Position numbers and translations under genes: made by a program. From Candidatus Aminicenantota bacterium (GTDB lineage Bacteria > Acidobacteriota > Aminicenantia > Aminicenantales > Aminicenantaceae): DNA of 64,000 nucleotides. Positions 19,804-29,915 of the stretch are shown piece by piece (within the stretch, counting starts at the first letter, position 1; every line of letters begins with the position of its first letter). The notes under the pieces are model-generated. The model did not search any database. It was not told the origin of the DNA and saw nothing but the letters and a program-made list of their open reading frames with translations. The stretch covers positions 1 to 64,000 of the forward strand of contig WVXO01000024.1 of NCBI GenBank assembly GCA_011773465.1, in the 5' to 3' direction.

Positions 19804-21357
19804 ATGAAAAAAGGCTTACGCTGGAAAATTATTCTAACCGCTTTGATCATTATTTTTGCTTTGATTCTCGCTTACCCTCCCAAAGAAAAAATAGAACTAG
19901 GGCTCGACCTCAAAGGAGGAATGCATCTCGTCCTTCAAGTTGTAACAGATGACGCTATAAATTACGAAACCGATCAGGCTATCCTGCGTCTCGGTGATCA
20001 GCTGAAAAAGAATAATATTGAATATGAAGCAATCACTAAGACTACCATAGGTAAATTCTCTCTCCAAGAATTCAACCTTGAAAAAGAAGGACAGATTAAA
20101 GAGATCCTGGACGACTATTTCAGGGATTGGGATCACTCTATTATCGGCAACACCGTATCCCTTTCCTTAAGACCAAATATTGCCCGTTATTACAGGGACC
20201 AGTCAGTCAACCAAGCTCAGGAAACAATCCGAAGCCGCGTTGACGAACTCGGGCTTACCGAACCGACCATACAAAGGCAGGGCATGACAACAGGAAGCGA
20301 CAGGATAATAGTCGAACTTCCCGGAGTCGAAAATCCGGAAAGAGTGAAAAATATCCTCAAGACCACAGCCCTCTTGGAATGGAAACTCGTTAAGGGGGGA
20401 CCAGCGCCTGATAGAGAGACTCTGCTTGCGGATTTTGGCGGTGAGGTTCCTGAAGATTTGATGGTCATAAGAGGAGATCCCAGGAGAACAGAGGGAGGTT
20501 ACTACCTCGTGACTCAGGTAGCCCCTGTTACAGGAAAGGATCTACGAGATGCCCGCCCCTCCGTCGATGAATGGAACAACCCAGCTGTATTATTCTCATT
20601 GAATGCTGACGGAGCGCGAAGGTTTGCCAAACTCACTTCAGAGAATCTTCAGAAACCCCTGAGCATTATCCTGGATGGAAAAATTCAAGAAGTGGCAACT
20701 ATCCAAGATAGAATATCTGACAGTGGAATGATACATGGCAAATTCACACAAGAAACGGCCGAAGATATTTCTCTTGTGCTTAGAGCAGGCGCACTTCCAG
20801 CTTCGATCAAGTATTTGGAGGAGAGAACGATCGGTCCTTCACTGGGCGCTGATTCCATCCGGAAAGGACTTTCAGCTATCTTCATAGCCCTTATTGTGGT
20901 CTTGATGTTCATGGTCTTCTACTACCGGCTCTCTGGAATTAATGCTATTATTGCCCTCGTTTTAAATATCATCATCCTGATGGGCACTTTAGCCTACTTT
21001 AAGGCGGTCCTAACCCTTCCTGGTATTGCAGGAATCATATTGACTATAGGTATGGCAGTCGATGCCAATGTTTTAGTCTTCGAGAGGATAAGAGAAGAGC
21101 TTTCTGCAGGTAAGGGCATATTGAGTGCGATTGCAGCTGGTTTTTCTCGTGCTTTCAAGACAATTCTGGATGCAAACGTAACCACTATCATCGCCGCTAT
21201 TTTCCTTTTCCAGTTTGGAACCGGTCCGATTAAGGGATTCGCAGTAACCCTTATCATCGGCATCACGGCAAGCATGTTCACCGCCGTGTTTGTTTCTCAC
21301 TTAATTTTTGACGTATTCCATGCCAAAAGAAAAAAAAGAGAAAAATTAAGTATTTAA
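19804..21357 (+). CDS. secD: protein translocase subunit SecD
   Basis: LGLDLKGGMHLVLQV; SLGADSIRKG; GMAVDANVLVFERIREEL. Confidence 0.96.
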   Translation: MKKGLRWKIILTALIIIFALILAYPPKEKIELGLDLKGGMHLVLQVVTDDAINYETDQAILRLGDQLKKNNIEYEAITKTTIGKFSLQEFNLEKEGQIKEILDDYFRDWDHSIIGNTVSLSLRPNIARYYRDQSVNQAQETIRSRVDELGLTEPTIQRQGMTTGSDRIIVELPGVENPERVKNILKTTALLEWKLVKGGPAPDRETLLADFGGEVPEDLMVIRGDPRRTEGGYYLVTQVAPVTGKDLRDARPSVDEWNNPAVLFSLNADGARRFAKLTSENLQKPLSIILDGKIQEVATIQDRISDSGMIHGKFTQETAEDISLVLRAGALPASIKYLEERTIGPSLGADSIRKGLSAIFIALIVVLMFMVFYYRLSGINAIIALVLNIIILMGTLAYFKAVLTLPGIAGIILTIGMAVDANVLVFERIREELSAGKGILSAIAAGFSRAFKTILDANVTTIIAAIFLFQFGTGPIKGFAVTLIIGITASMFTAVFVSHLIFDVFHAKRKKREKLSI

Positions 21358-21359
21358 AG

Positions 21360-22520
21360 ATGCAGATATTCAAAAAGCCCGACTTCAATTTTATGAAGTA
21401 CAAGCTCTTCGCCTTTAGCCTATCTGCAATCATCATTATAGTAGGGATCGTTAGTATCACCAAAGGCAAAGGATTGAATTACGGCATCGATTTTGCTGGG
21501 GGCTCGTTGGTCCGGGTGTTTTTAAAATACGAGATTCCTATAGATGAAGTTAGGAAATCTTTGAGTAGGGCTGGTCTAGAAAAAAGCCGCATACAGGAAA
21601 TCGGCACCAGTGAAAGAGAATATTTGATAAGAAGCTTACAGACCTCGGAAGAAAGCCAAGAAGAAGAAGAAATAGAAGCCCATGAGATCATCGGGAATAA
21701 AGTAATAGATGCTTTAAGATTGCAAGAAGACAGAGTAGCTCTCGAAAAGGGTTTTAAAGATTTGAACACCATTGATGAGAAGGAATTAATTCTCATTCTT
21801 GAAACTTCTTTTCCCGAAGAAGCAACAGGCATCGCTCAGAATATTCTTTCCTTCAGAATTTCAGAAGGCATTATTCAAGATTATGCCCAGCTTCAGCGAG
21901 AGACAGGAATAGGCCAGGAGATTATTAACACCCTAGAAGAGAGAACATTTCTTGGAAGCTTGGCTGTTCTCAGCAAGGAATCAGTGGGGCCCCAGGTCGG
22001 ACATGACCTGAGAAGAAAAGCCACCCAAGCAATAGTCTGGGCCCTCATCGGTATGCTCATCTACATAGGGATCCGCTTCAAGTTTGCCTATGGAGTTGCC
22101 GCCATCTTGACTTTAGCCCACGATGTCTTAATCACTCTTGGGATCTTCTCTTTGACCAACAGAGAAATAAACCTTCCCGTTATAGCTGCGATGCTAACTA
22201 TAGTCGGATATTCGTTGAACGATACGATTGTCATCTTCGACAGAGTCAGGGATAATCTAAGAATTTTGAGGAAACGTGACTTTGAAGGAATTCTCGATAC
22301 GAGTATTAACCAGACCTTAAGCCGGACTGTGATCACTTCAGGAACAACTTTCTTGACTGTACTAGCTCTTTATCTATTTGGCGGCGAAGTTATAAATGAT
22401 TTTGCTTTTACCATGATCATTGGTGTCATCACAGGAACTTACTCCTCTATCTATCAATCCTGTCCGCTTCTTTACTTCTGGAATAAAATATTCAAGCCAA
22501 AAAAAGGCATGAGAAAATGA
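21360..22520 (+). CDS. secF: protein translocase subunit SecF
   Basis: GLNYGIDFAGGSLVRV; VGYSLNDTIVIFDRVRDNLR. Confidence 0.96.
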   Translation: MQIFKKPDFNFMKYKLFAFSLSAIIIIVGIVSITKGKGLNYGIDFAGGSLVRVFLKYEIPIDEVRKSLSRAGLEKSRIQEIGTSEREYLIRSLQTSEESQEEEEIEAHEIIGNKVIDALRLQEDRVALEKGFKDLNTIDEKELILILETSFPEEATGIAQNILSFRISEGIIQDYAQLQRETGIGQEIINTLEERTFLGSLAVLSKESVGPQVGHDLRRKATQAIVWALIGMLIYIGIRFKFAYGVAAILTLAHDVLITLGIFSLTNREINLPVIAAMLTIVGYSLNDTIVIFDRVRDNLRILRKRDFEGILDTSINQTLSRTVITSGTTFLTVLALYLFGGEVINDFAFTMIIGVITGTYSSIYQSCPLLYFWNKIFKPKKGMRK

Positions 22521-22604
22521 TTATTTTGGACTTGTCAAAAATGTTTTTTTCATTTATACTTTTTTTTGGCGATATAAAAAATACCTTTAAAACGAGGTAA
22601 AAAA

Positions 22605-23387
22605 ATGCCTGAAAAAATTAAGCCAAATAGAAAAACCGAAGAAGAAATCCCTGAAATTTTCAAAGACTCTTTTTTTATCGCTGAAAAAGGTGGCATGAGA
22701 AGAGCCTTTGCTCTTCCTATCGCAATTCTTGTTCATATTTTTCTCGTTGCCGCTTTAATTATTATCCCCCTTCTTAGCATTCAAGAGTTGCCCACAGTAG
22801 AAATTTACAGTGCCTTTCTTGCACCACCACCTCCTCCTCCGCCACCACCTCCTCCCCCAGCAAAAAAACGCAAAAGCTCTAAAAAAAGAACCCGTATCAG
22901 ACCTGTCCAAGCTCAAACCACGGTCGAACCTGGAAAACTCGTCGCTCCTGTTGAAATCCCCGAAGAAATCGCTGAAGAAGAACTCAGCGATATCGGTATC
23001 GAAGGCGGAGTAGAAGGCGGAGTAGAAGGCGGAGTCGTAGGTGGCGTGCTCGGCGGAGTTGTCGGCGGTATCCTTGGCGGAGTTGTCGGTGAAGTCGAAG
23101 CCCCTATAAGAGCGGTTGGAGAGATTAAACCGCCTAGATTAATCAAGGAAGTCAAGCCAATCTATCCTGAAATTGCCCGCCAAGCAAGAGTGGAAGGGGT
23201 AGTAATTATCGAGGCCGTGACCGATATTTATGGAAGAGTGGCGCACATTAAGGTTCTCAGATCCATCCCGCTTCTCGATCAGGCAGCCAAAGATGCTGTC
23301 CGTCAATGGGTCTATGAACCCATGATTATCAACGGCCGTCCAAGAGGTGTTATTTTCACCGTTACTGTTACATTTAAATTAAAATAA
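22605..23387 (+). CDS. tonB: TonB-family energy transducer
   Basis: N-terminal TM, Pro-rich stretch, EGGV/VGG repeats, C-terminal IYPEIARQARVEGVVIIEAVTD..VLRSIPLLDQAAKDAVRQWVYEP. Confidence 0.9.
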   Translation: MPEKIKPNRKTEEEIPEIFKDSFFIAEKGGMRRAFALPIAILVHIFLVAALIIIPLLSIQELPTVEIYSAFLAPPPPPPPPPPPPAKKRKSSKKRTRIRPVQAQTTVEPGKLVAPVEIPEEIAEEELSDIGIEGGVEGGVEGGVVGGVLGGVVGGILGGVVGEVEAPIRAVGEIKPPRLIKEVKPIYPEIARQARVEGVVIIEAVTDIYGRVAHIKVLRSIPLLDQAAKDAVRQWVYEPMIINGRPRGVIFTVTVTFKLK

Positions 23388-23432
23388 GAACTATTAAGAT
23401 GACTTTCCATCTTAGAAAAGGAGGTATGTAAA

Positions 23433-24116
23433 ATGCAATGGGGATTAGTTGAAATGTGGGGTTTAATGGCCCCTTTAGCCAAGGGAGTTGCGATCCTGCT
23501 GATGATTCTTTCTATCATTTCTCTCTATCTCTTCATCGAGAGACAGTTGGTTTTCTACAGAGCTAAGTCGAAATCAAAGAATGTTGCGCCACAACTTGCA
23601 GGGATGTTGAAAAGAGGCCAAATCCAGGAAGCCTTGAAACTTTCTTCAATGAAAGAAAACCAGGGAAGCCACTTAGCTAGAGTGACTGCTGCTGGTATTA
23701 AAGAATTCCTAGAAGGAAAGCAACATAATCTCAGCGTTGAAGAACAGATTGAAACAGCTCAGAGAGGCTGTGCAAGAGCCGCAACGATTTTCACTCAGGA
23801 GTTGAATAGAGGGTTGAATACGTTGGCTACAATCGCCACCTCTTCTCCTTTTATCGGTCTATTCGGAACAATTGCAGGAATCATCAACGCCTTCCGGGGT
23901 ATGCATGAAACCGGATCTGGAGGAATCGGCGCTGTTGCCGGAGGTATTGCAGAAGCTCTGGTGACAACCGCCTTTGGAATAGGCGTGGCTATTCTCGCGC
24001 TTTGGCTGTTCAGTTTCTTGCGGACAAGGATTGATATCTACGGCGCTGAAATGGCAAACACCAGTTCTGAAATTGTGGACTTTTTCATCAGAAGAGCGCA
24101 GGAAAAACCTGAATAA
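23433..24116 (+). CDS. exbB: MotA/TolQ/ExbB proton channel protein
   Basis: LATIATSSPFIGLFGTIAGIINAFRGM..GGIAEALVTTAFGIGVAI. Confidence 0.93.
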   Translation: MQWGLVEMWGLMAPLAKGVAILLMILSIISLYLFIERQLVFYRAKSKSKNVAPQLAGMLKRGQIQEALKLSSMKENQGSHLARVTAAGIKEFLEGKQHNLSVEEQIETAQRGCARAATIFTQELNRGLNTLATIATSSPFIGLFGTIAGIINAFRGMHETGSGGIGAVAGGIAEALVTTAFGIGVAILALWLFSFLRTRIDIYGAEMANTSSEIVDFFIRRAQEKPE

Positions 24117-24156
24117 CAAAGCCAAATCAAGAAAACTTTAAATAGAGAGGCATAAG

Positions 24157-24576
24157 ATGGCAATTAAGGTCGAAGGTCAAGGCGAAGTAAGTTCTGAACC
24201 TAATGTTGTTCCTCTCTGTGATGTGCTTCTTGTTCTGCTCATCATTTTCATGGTAGTAACACCTCTCATCCAAAGAGGAGTTGACGTAAGATTGCCTGCT
24301 GCTCTAAACACCATAAACATGCCTGAAAATCCTGAAGTGGTTCTCTCCATCAAGAGAGACGGCTCGATGTATATAGGCGAAGATCAGGTAACAATGGAAA
24401 ATCTTCAAACTATGATAGAAGAAGCTTTCATGACTGCGTCTGATCCAAGGCTATACTTAAGAGCTGATGGAGAATTGGAATACGGGAATATCGTAGACAT
24501 AGTCGAGATCCTTAAAGCAGCTGGCGTTGAGATAGTAGGCATCATTACCGAGGTTAAAACAGAAAAGATTGATTAA
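24157..24576 (+). CDS. exbD: ExbD/TolR-family protein
   Basis: EPNVVPLCDVLLVLLIIFMVVTPLIQRGVDVRLP. Confidence 0.93.
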   Translation: MAIKVEGQGEVSSEPNVVPLCDVLLVLLIIFMVVTPLIQRGVDVRLPAALNTINMPENPEVVLSIKRDGSMYIGEDQVTMENLQTMIEEAFMTASDPRLYLRADGELEYGNIVDIVEILKAAGVEIVGIITEVKTEKID

Positions 24577-24620
24577 TAGGTCTCTATCTATCTAGCATAA
24601 AGAGTCAATTACGTAATCGA

Positions 24621-25724
24621 TTAACCAAGAGGAAAGGAAAGATATGCTTCAAGGTCCTCCTCTCCTTGCGGTATCCATCCCATAACTTCACGCCAAATAT
24701 CTTCACCTTCCATACAAAAATAAAGAGGAATCTCCTTACCTCCCCACTCCCTGATAAAGCCAACAATCTTTTTATAAAGCTCAAGACGAAGAGGCTTAAA
24801 ATAGCGGAACTTTCCGTCTTTTCCCTTTATGAACTCATCGTAGATAATCTTCGTCTTGGGAAACCTCTCTTCGATAATAGCTTTCAGAGAGGAGGGGAAT
24901 CTAAAACTCCCGAGGCTTATCCAGGCAATTCTGGCCGGATCGACGGTTGCCAGCATTTTCTTAATTACATCTTTGTATTCCTTTTCCCAGTCAGGATGGC
25001 GAATTATGGGATCGAAATGAAAAGCGATACGAAATCCTCTTTCTGAAACTCTCCTGGCTGCGTCTATTCTTTCTTCGATAGATGGAGCGCCCTTTTCTTC
25101 CTCACGGGCAATTCTCAAAGAATTTAGAGACCAGGCAATGACAAGATTCGGAGCTGGTTCTATTTTTAGAATATTTCTTATATTTACAGTTTTTGTCTTA
25201 AGCTCGAAAATAGCATTTCTTTTTTTTCTGAAGTAGGAAACGAGATCTACGGAATTTTGAGTTAAATGGTCCAGGGCCAAAGAATCTCCGAGTTCGCCTG
25301 TTCCGATGCGAATTGTCCCGTGTCTTTTCCTGTCTAAAAAATTATCAAGCTGTCTCCACAAATCTTCCAGGTTGACATGGACTGTAATCAAGGGATTCGT
25401 CAAATAATGTTGAAGAATACAGTAGGAACAGTCTAGAGGACAATTTAGGTCTATGTTCAGGATAAAATAATTGCATCCAAGGTAGCCGGGGGTACAGGGA
25501 CAGGGCTTAACGAACTCTCCTTTTTGGCGGGTGATCAAAAGATATTTTTTTCCGACTCCGATAAAATCCTTTGAAGCTCTTATGTCATCAATCAACTCTT
25601 GAGGATCATCGATGACTTCTCTAGGAACAGGACCAACATTTTTCAGGATTTTCTTTGCTAGAGGAAAATCGAAACTCTTTTTTTCTACATAAACTTTTTG
25701 AGGAAAATATTCTGATTTACTCAT
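24621..25724 (-). CDS. SPL-like (spore photoproduct lyase family) radical SAM protein
   Basis: NCPLDCSYCILQHYLTNP (CxxxCxxC); RIGTGELGDSLALD; HFDPIIRHPDWEKEYK. Confidence 0.85.
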   Translation of the reverse strand: MSKSEYFPQKVYVEKKSFDFPLAKKILKNVGPVPREVIDDPQELIDDIRASKDFIGVGKKYLLITRQKGEFVKPCPCTPGYLGCNYFILNIDLNCPLDCSYCILQHYLTNPLITVHVNLEDLWRQLDNFLDRKRHGTIRIGTGELGDSLALDHLTQNSVDLVSYFRKKRNAIFELKTKTVNIRNILKIEPAPNLVIAWSLNSLRIAREEEKGAPSIEERIDAARRVSERGFRIAFHFDPIIRHPDWEKEYKDVIKKMLATVDPARIAWISLGSFRFPSSLKAIIEERFPKTKIIYDEFIKGKDGKFRYFKPLRLELYKKIVGFIREWGGKEIPLYFCMEGEDIWREVMGWIPQGEEDLEAYLSFPLG

Positions 25725-25733
25725 CGAGAATTA

Positions 25734-26678
25734 TTAAAGCTTAAATAGCGGTGAAAATTTTTGTTTGGATGCCAGTTCTTGAAGCTTGAGAAGGGTGGTT
25801 TTCAATTCTTCGTTATTTCCGAAAGAGAAATTCACCGAAAAGTTTTCCCCCTCGAAAAATGGCGAAGGCTTAACTACGATAGCCTTAGGCAATCGGAGCT
25901 TCTTCAATAAAGCATCAAAAGATTCTTTCTGTGAGGAAAGTGCAGGATATCGCTTTTTTTTTAAAATGAGACGGATTTTATCTGCCTTTTGAAGAGGAGA
26001 TAATTTTTCAGACTCCATAATATCAAGAATTTCTTTAGAGGATAGTATTTCTTTCGGGGCAATTTCATTTCTCCTTGATATCTCCTTGAGGTCTTCAAGA
26101 ATTCCTTTTAATTTGTTTTGGCCTGAAGGCAAAAGCAAAGGCACGAGTGATTTTCTCACCTGTGGAGTAAATCCAGCAAGCAGCTTGACCGAAGAGAAAG
26201 GCATATTTTTCTCGTGAATAATTCTTTTCAAAGCTGATTCAAACTGAGAAAAGGCTAAGTATGATTCAAGATGGGATAAGGTTGGAGGAATATCAAGAAG
26301 AGGCAGATAATGCTGAACAATCTTCTTTTCATCCTCTCCTAATTTTTTCAACTTACTCAGTATTTCTGCTTTTTCTAGGAGGCTAAATTCCCTTGCGGCC
26401 AAATTTTCATAAAACGCCGCCAAAAATGCCTTAAGCTCGTCCTCTTCTTCGGTGATAAAGACAGGAAGAGAAGATATACGCAGCTTGATGCAGGCTAGGA
26501 CTCTTTTCCACCCCGATACAAGAATAAAGTGCTTATCCCGCAATGCCACAAGAGGGGGATTGAGGAGACCCACTTCCTGGATAGAAAGGATCAGCTTTTC
26601 CAGGGAAAAATAATAAGAGATACGGAATCTTTCATCTTCGAGAAAGATTTCTTTTAGGGATAATTTTTTCTTTTTCAT
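25734..26678 (-). CDS. ParB N-terminal-domain protein (no ParA adjacent)
   Basis: SLEKLILSIQEVGLLNPPLVALRDKHFILVSGWKRVLACIKL..FYENLAAREFSLLEKAEIL. Confidence 0.8.
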   Translation of the reverse strand: MKKKKLSLKEIFLEDERFRISYYFSLEKLILSIQEVGLLNPPLVALRDKHFILVSGWKRVLACIKLRISSLPVFITEEEDELKAFLAAFYENLAAREFSLLEKAEILSKLKKLGEDEKKIVQHYLPLLDIPPTLSHLESYLAFSQFESALKRIIHEKNMPFSSVKLLAGFTPQVRKSLVPLLLPSGQNKLKGILEDLKEISRRNEIAPKEILSSKEILDIMESEKLSPLQKADKIRLILKKKRYPALSSQKESFDALLKKLRLPKAIVVKPSPFFEGENFSVNFSFGNNEELKTTLLKLQELASKQKFSPLFKL

Positions 26679-26692
26679 GCACTTATTCTACT

Positions 26693-26863
26693 TGTAGGGG
26701 CTTGATTCATCAAGCCCACCTTACTGTTGCAGAAAATGGGGCCAGGCCCCATTTTTTTCATTTTTTTGTAGGGGCTTGATTTATCAAGCCCACCTTATTG
26801 TTGTAGCTCGCTGCACTTATATTGGTTTAACATAATTGTAGGGAGTTTGATTTATCAAACACG
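26693..26863 (-). repeat. three GTAG-palindrome elements (26693-26719, 26767-26793, 26837-26863), all reverse
   Basis: tgtaggggcttgattcatcaagcccac; tgtaggggcttgatttatcaagcccac; tgtagggagtttgatttatcaaacacg. Confidence 0.88.
26733..26755. repeat. perfect inverted repeat AAAATGGGGCC-A-GGCCCCATTTT
   Basis: 11-bp arms plus T-run; lies between two GTAG elements. Confidence 0.8.
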
Positions 26864-26947
26864 CACTTTTAACTATTCATATGGATTGATTAATCATACC
26901 ATTTGACCCCCTGTCTGTTTTTCTGTTATCTTGATTGACCAGAAGCG

Positions 26948-27661
26948 ATGAGCAAATCCCATGAAAAATCAATCGTAAACCCAGAGCCTCTAAGAGATTT
27001 TGTTGCCGAAGAAGTCATATGCATTCCGTTCGATCCTCCTTCCCGTTTCCTGCAAAAAGCCATTAAAAAGCGGGCATCCAAAGAAAAAAACATTGGCTTT
27101 GGCTATTTGTATCATCTAAAGAACAAAATCGTCCTTTATCAGTCTTTAGGAGCTCCTTCAGTTGTTCTATCCTTGGAAAGACTCATTGTCTCTGGAGCCA
27201 AAAAAATCATCCTCCTTGGATTCTGTGGTTCTCTTAATCCCAAGTTCAAGATAATGAATGTGGTCAGTATTTCAAAGGCTTTCTCTGAGGAGGGAACTTC
27301 TAAGCATTATTTTCCTCGGAAAAGAATCTTTTATCCCTCGCTCCCCCTGAAAAACAGGATTGAAGCAGCTCTCTATGATTCGAAACTTCCCTTCCTCAAA
27401 GGCTCTCTCGTCTCTACAGATGCTCCCTATCGGGAAACAAGATCTTGGTTAAAACAGAAACAAAAAACAAGAATAAATTTAGTAGATATGGAGGCTTCTG
27501 CTGTATTTGCCATAGCCAAATTCTACGCAATTCAAGCAGCTGCTCTGACGATAATCTCTGATGAACTCTGGAGCAGTGCCTGGAATCAGAAGTTCCTCCG
27601 AACAGAACTCGAAGAGAAAATGAAGAAATATTTTATACCGTTTATAAAAGAGTTGGATTAG
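26948..27661 (+). CDS. nucleoside phosphorylase-like protein
   Basis: GAKKIILLGFCGSLNPKFKIMNVV; VDMEASAVFAIAKF. Confidence 0.82.
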   Translation: MSKSHEKSIVNPEPLRDFVAEEVICIPFDPPSRFLQKAIKKRASKEKNIGFGYLYHLKNKIVLYQSLGAPSVVLSLERLIVSGAKKIILLGFCGSLNPKFKIMNVVSISKAFSEEGTSKHYFPRKRIFYPSLPLKNRIEAALYDSKLPFLKGSLVSTDAPYRETRSWLKQKQKTRINLVDMEASAVFAIAKFYAIQAAALTIISDELWSSAWNQKFLRTELEEKMKKYFIPFIKELD

Positions 27662-27778
27662 CTTGACTTTATTGACTCTTAAGACCTAGATTTATTTGAA
27701 AACTTATTTTTTCAAAAATGCGCGACAATATATCGCAGCTAGTTAAAAAGTTGCATTTTTCATTATGAGGAGAGAAAA

Positions 27779-28738
27779 ATGAAGCCAAAGGTATTAATAA
27801 CACGGAAAATTCTGCCCGAGGCTCTTGACTATCTTAAGGAACACACAGATTACGAAATAGGCGCCACAAAAAGAAACTTAACAAAAGAGGAAATCATAAA
27901 GAAAGTCCAGGGAAAGGAAGGACTTCTCTCGCTTCTTGTGGATGATATCGATAAAGAAGTCATCAATTCTGCCCCGGCCTTAAAGATCATTGCCAACTGT
28001 GCTGTGGGCTATAACAACATTGAAATCAGCGAGGCTAAGAAAAAAGGGATTCTTGTCACGAACACTCCTGGAGTTTTGACAGAAACCACGGCTGACCTAA
28101 CCTGGGCGCTTATCATGGCTGTCGCTCGAAAAATCCCTCAAGCTGATCAATTCACACGGTGCAAGAAATTCAAGGGCTGGGAACTGGACCTTTTTCTGGG
28201 AAAGGAAATCACCGGGAAGCGCCTGGGGATTATAGGCATGGGCCGAATAGGCAAAGCAGTTGCCTTGAGGGCTCAGGCCTTCGGTATGGAAATCGTGTAT
28301 TCTGATCCGAATAGACTAACTCCAGAAGAGGAGGAAAAATATAAAGCATCAACTCTTCCCTTAGACAAGCTTTTATCCAGTGCGGATATAATCACTATCC
28401 ATGCTTCCCTCAATCCTCAGACGTTTCATCTGCTTTCTAGAGAAAATATAAACTTAATAAAAAAAGACGCTATTCTCATAAATGCCGCGCGAGGGCCAAT
28501 CGTAGATGAGAAGGCACTGGCAGACGCCCTAGAAAGAGAGCGAATTTGGGGGGCAGGTTTGGACGTCTATGAAAGAGAGCCTGAAATCGAAACAAAGCTT
28601 TTTTCCTTGGAAAATGTTGTTCTCCTTCCTCATATAGCAAGCGCCACTTATGAAACTCGATTAAAAATGGCCATGATGGCTGCCCGCAATCTGGTCCAAG
28701 GATTGAAAGGTGAAAAACCAGATAATCTGGTTGTCTAG
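27779..28738 (+). CDS. D-2-hydroxyacid dehydrogenase (glyoxylate/hydroxypyruvate reductase-like)
   Basis: LGIIGMGRIGKAVALRAQAFGMEIVYSD; INAARGPIVDEKAL; LLPHIASAT. Confidence 0.9.
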   Translation: MKPKVLITRKILPEALDYLKEHTDYEIGATKRNLTKEEIIKKVQGKEGLLSLLVDDIDKEVINSAPALKIIANCAVGYNNIEISEAKKKGILVTNTPGVLTETTADLTWALIMAVARKIPQADQFTRCKKFKGWELDLFLGKEITGKRLGIIGMGRIGKAVALRAQAFGMEIVYSDPNRLTPEEEEKYKASTLPLDKLLSSADIITIHASLNPQTFHLLSRENINLIKKDAILINAARGPIVDEKALADALERERIWGAGLDVYEREPEIETKLFSLENVVLLPHIASATYETRLKMAMMAARNLVQGLKGEKPDNLVV

Positions 28739-28826
28739 GCTAGGAGGGCTATAAGCTAGGATTTGATGAATCAAATCTGAAAAATATAGCTTCCGATCTC
28801 CGCTCTCTATTCTTTCTTGCGTGCTC

Positions 28827-29735
28827 TTACTTCTTATTCTTTGGTTTTCTTTTACGTTCTCGTCTTTTTCCACTCGCTAAATTAAGCGGTTCATTCATGC
28901 TTCCGCTTCTGAAACCAGCAAGGTCTAAGGCTATGTAGATATATCCGAATTTCTTAAAACTTTTAACAACTGCCTCCCTAATTTTCTTTTCTGTTATCTT
29001 TGGAAATTCAGACGGCTCTATCTCAATCCGGGCAATCTGACCATGGTGCCTCACTCTTACTTGAACAAAGCCCAATTTTCTCAGGAACTCTTCAGCCTGG
29101 GCGACCTGTTTTAGATTTTTTGTTTCGATTTTTGTGTAATAAGGAAAGCGTGAAGAAAGGCAGGCTAAAGAAGGCTTGTTCCATGTGGAAAGGCTGGATC
29201 TTTTGGAGAGCTGTCGTATTTCGCTTTTTCCCAGATGAGCTTCCTTCAACGGCGAGCGGATGCCCAGCTCCTCACCGGCCCTCATTCCAGGCCTGAAGTC
29301 AGCCTTATCCTCATAATTGGAGCCGTCCAGAATGTAGGAAATGCCCTCAGCTTCTGCAATATCTTTAAGCTTCGAAAAAAGCTCCTTCTTGCAAAAGTAA
29401 CATCTTTCGGGAGGATTGTTTGCAAAATCGGAGCTTTCAAGCTCCTTTGTCTCGATAACCTTATAACGAATACTAAATTTTTGAGCCAATCTTATGGCTT
29501 CTTCTTTTTCTTTTGGAGGGTATGTCTCAGAGCTGGCAATAACCGCTAAAACATTCTTTCCTAAAACCTCGTGGGCAGTCTTCAAGAGGAAAGTGCTGTC
29601 CACCCCACCAGAGAAAGCCACAAGAACCCCTCCCATCTCTTGAAGAATATTTTTTAATTTCTCATATTTTGACAGCGTTATCTTGGGTATTTCTTTTATT
29701 TCTATGTTGTTCATTTTATTCATAATTATTCCCAT
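28827..29735 (-). CDS. larE: ATP-dependent sacrificial sulfur transferase LarE
   Basis: VAFSGGVDSTFLLKTA; ERCYFCKKELFSKL; CLSSRFPYYTKI. Confidence 0.9.
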   Translation of the reverse strand: MGIIMNKMNNIEIKEIPKITLSKYEKLKNILQEMGGVLVAFSGGVDSTFLLKTAHEVLGKNVLAVIASSETYPPKEKEEAIRLAQKFSIRYKVIETKELESSDFANNPPERCYFCKKELFSKLKDIAEAEGISYILDGSNYEDKADFRPGMRAGEELGIRSPLKEAHLGKSEIRQLSKRSSLSTWNKPSLACLSSRFPYYTKIETKNLKQVAQAEEFLRKLGFVQVRVRHHGQIARIEIEPSEFPKITEKKIREAVVKSFKKFGYIYIALDLAGFRSGSMNEPLNLASGKRRERKRKPKNKK

Positions 29736-29780
29736 ATCCGAAGATGTGTTCTTTCTTGTTCATATTTTTACGTTAATAAA

Positions 29781-29906
29781 GGGGGCTTGATAAATCAAGC
29801 CCCTACAAACAAATCGAACCAATGCAATAAGCTGGGTTTGATGAATCAAACCCCTACAATTCATTTTAAGCTCGTAAGTATAGGTTTGATGAATCAAATC
29901 CCTACA
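29781..29906 (+). repeat. three GTAG-palindrome elements (29781-29807, 29832-29858, 29880-29906), all forward, then one 22-bp half-unit (29907-29928)
   Basis: gggggcttgataaatcaagcccctaca; ctgggtttgatgaatcaaacccctaca; ataggtttgatgaatcaaatccctaca; caagataaatcatttctttgca. Confidence 0.85.
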
Positions 29907-29915
29907 CAAGATAAA

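Noticed and set aside
22913-23155. Minus-strand Pro/Thr/Ser-rich ORF
   Set aside because: Antisense of the EGGV/VGG repeats in tonB; low-complexity artefact.
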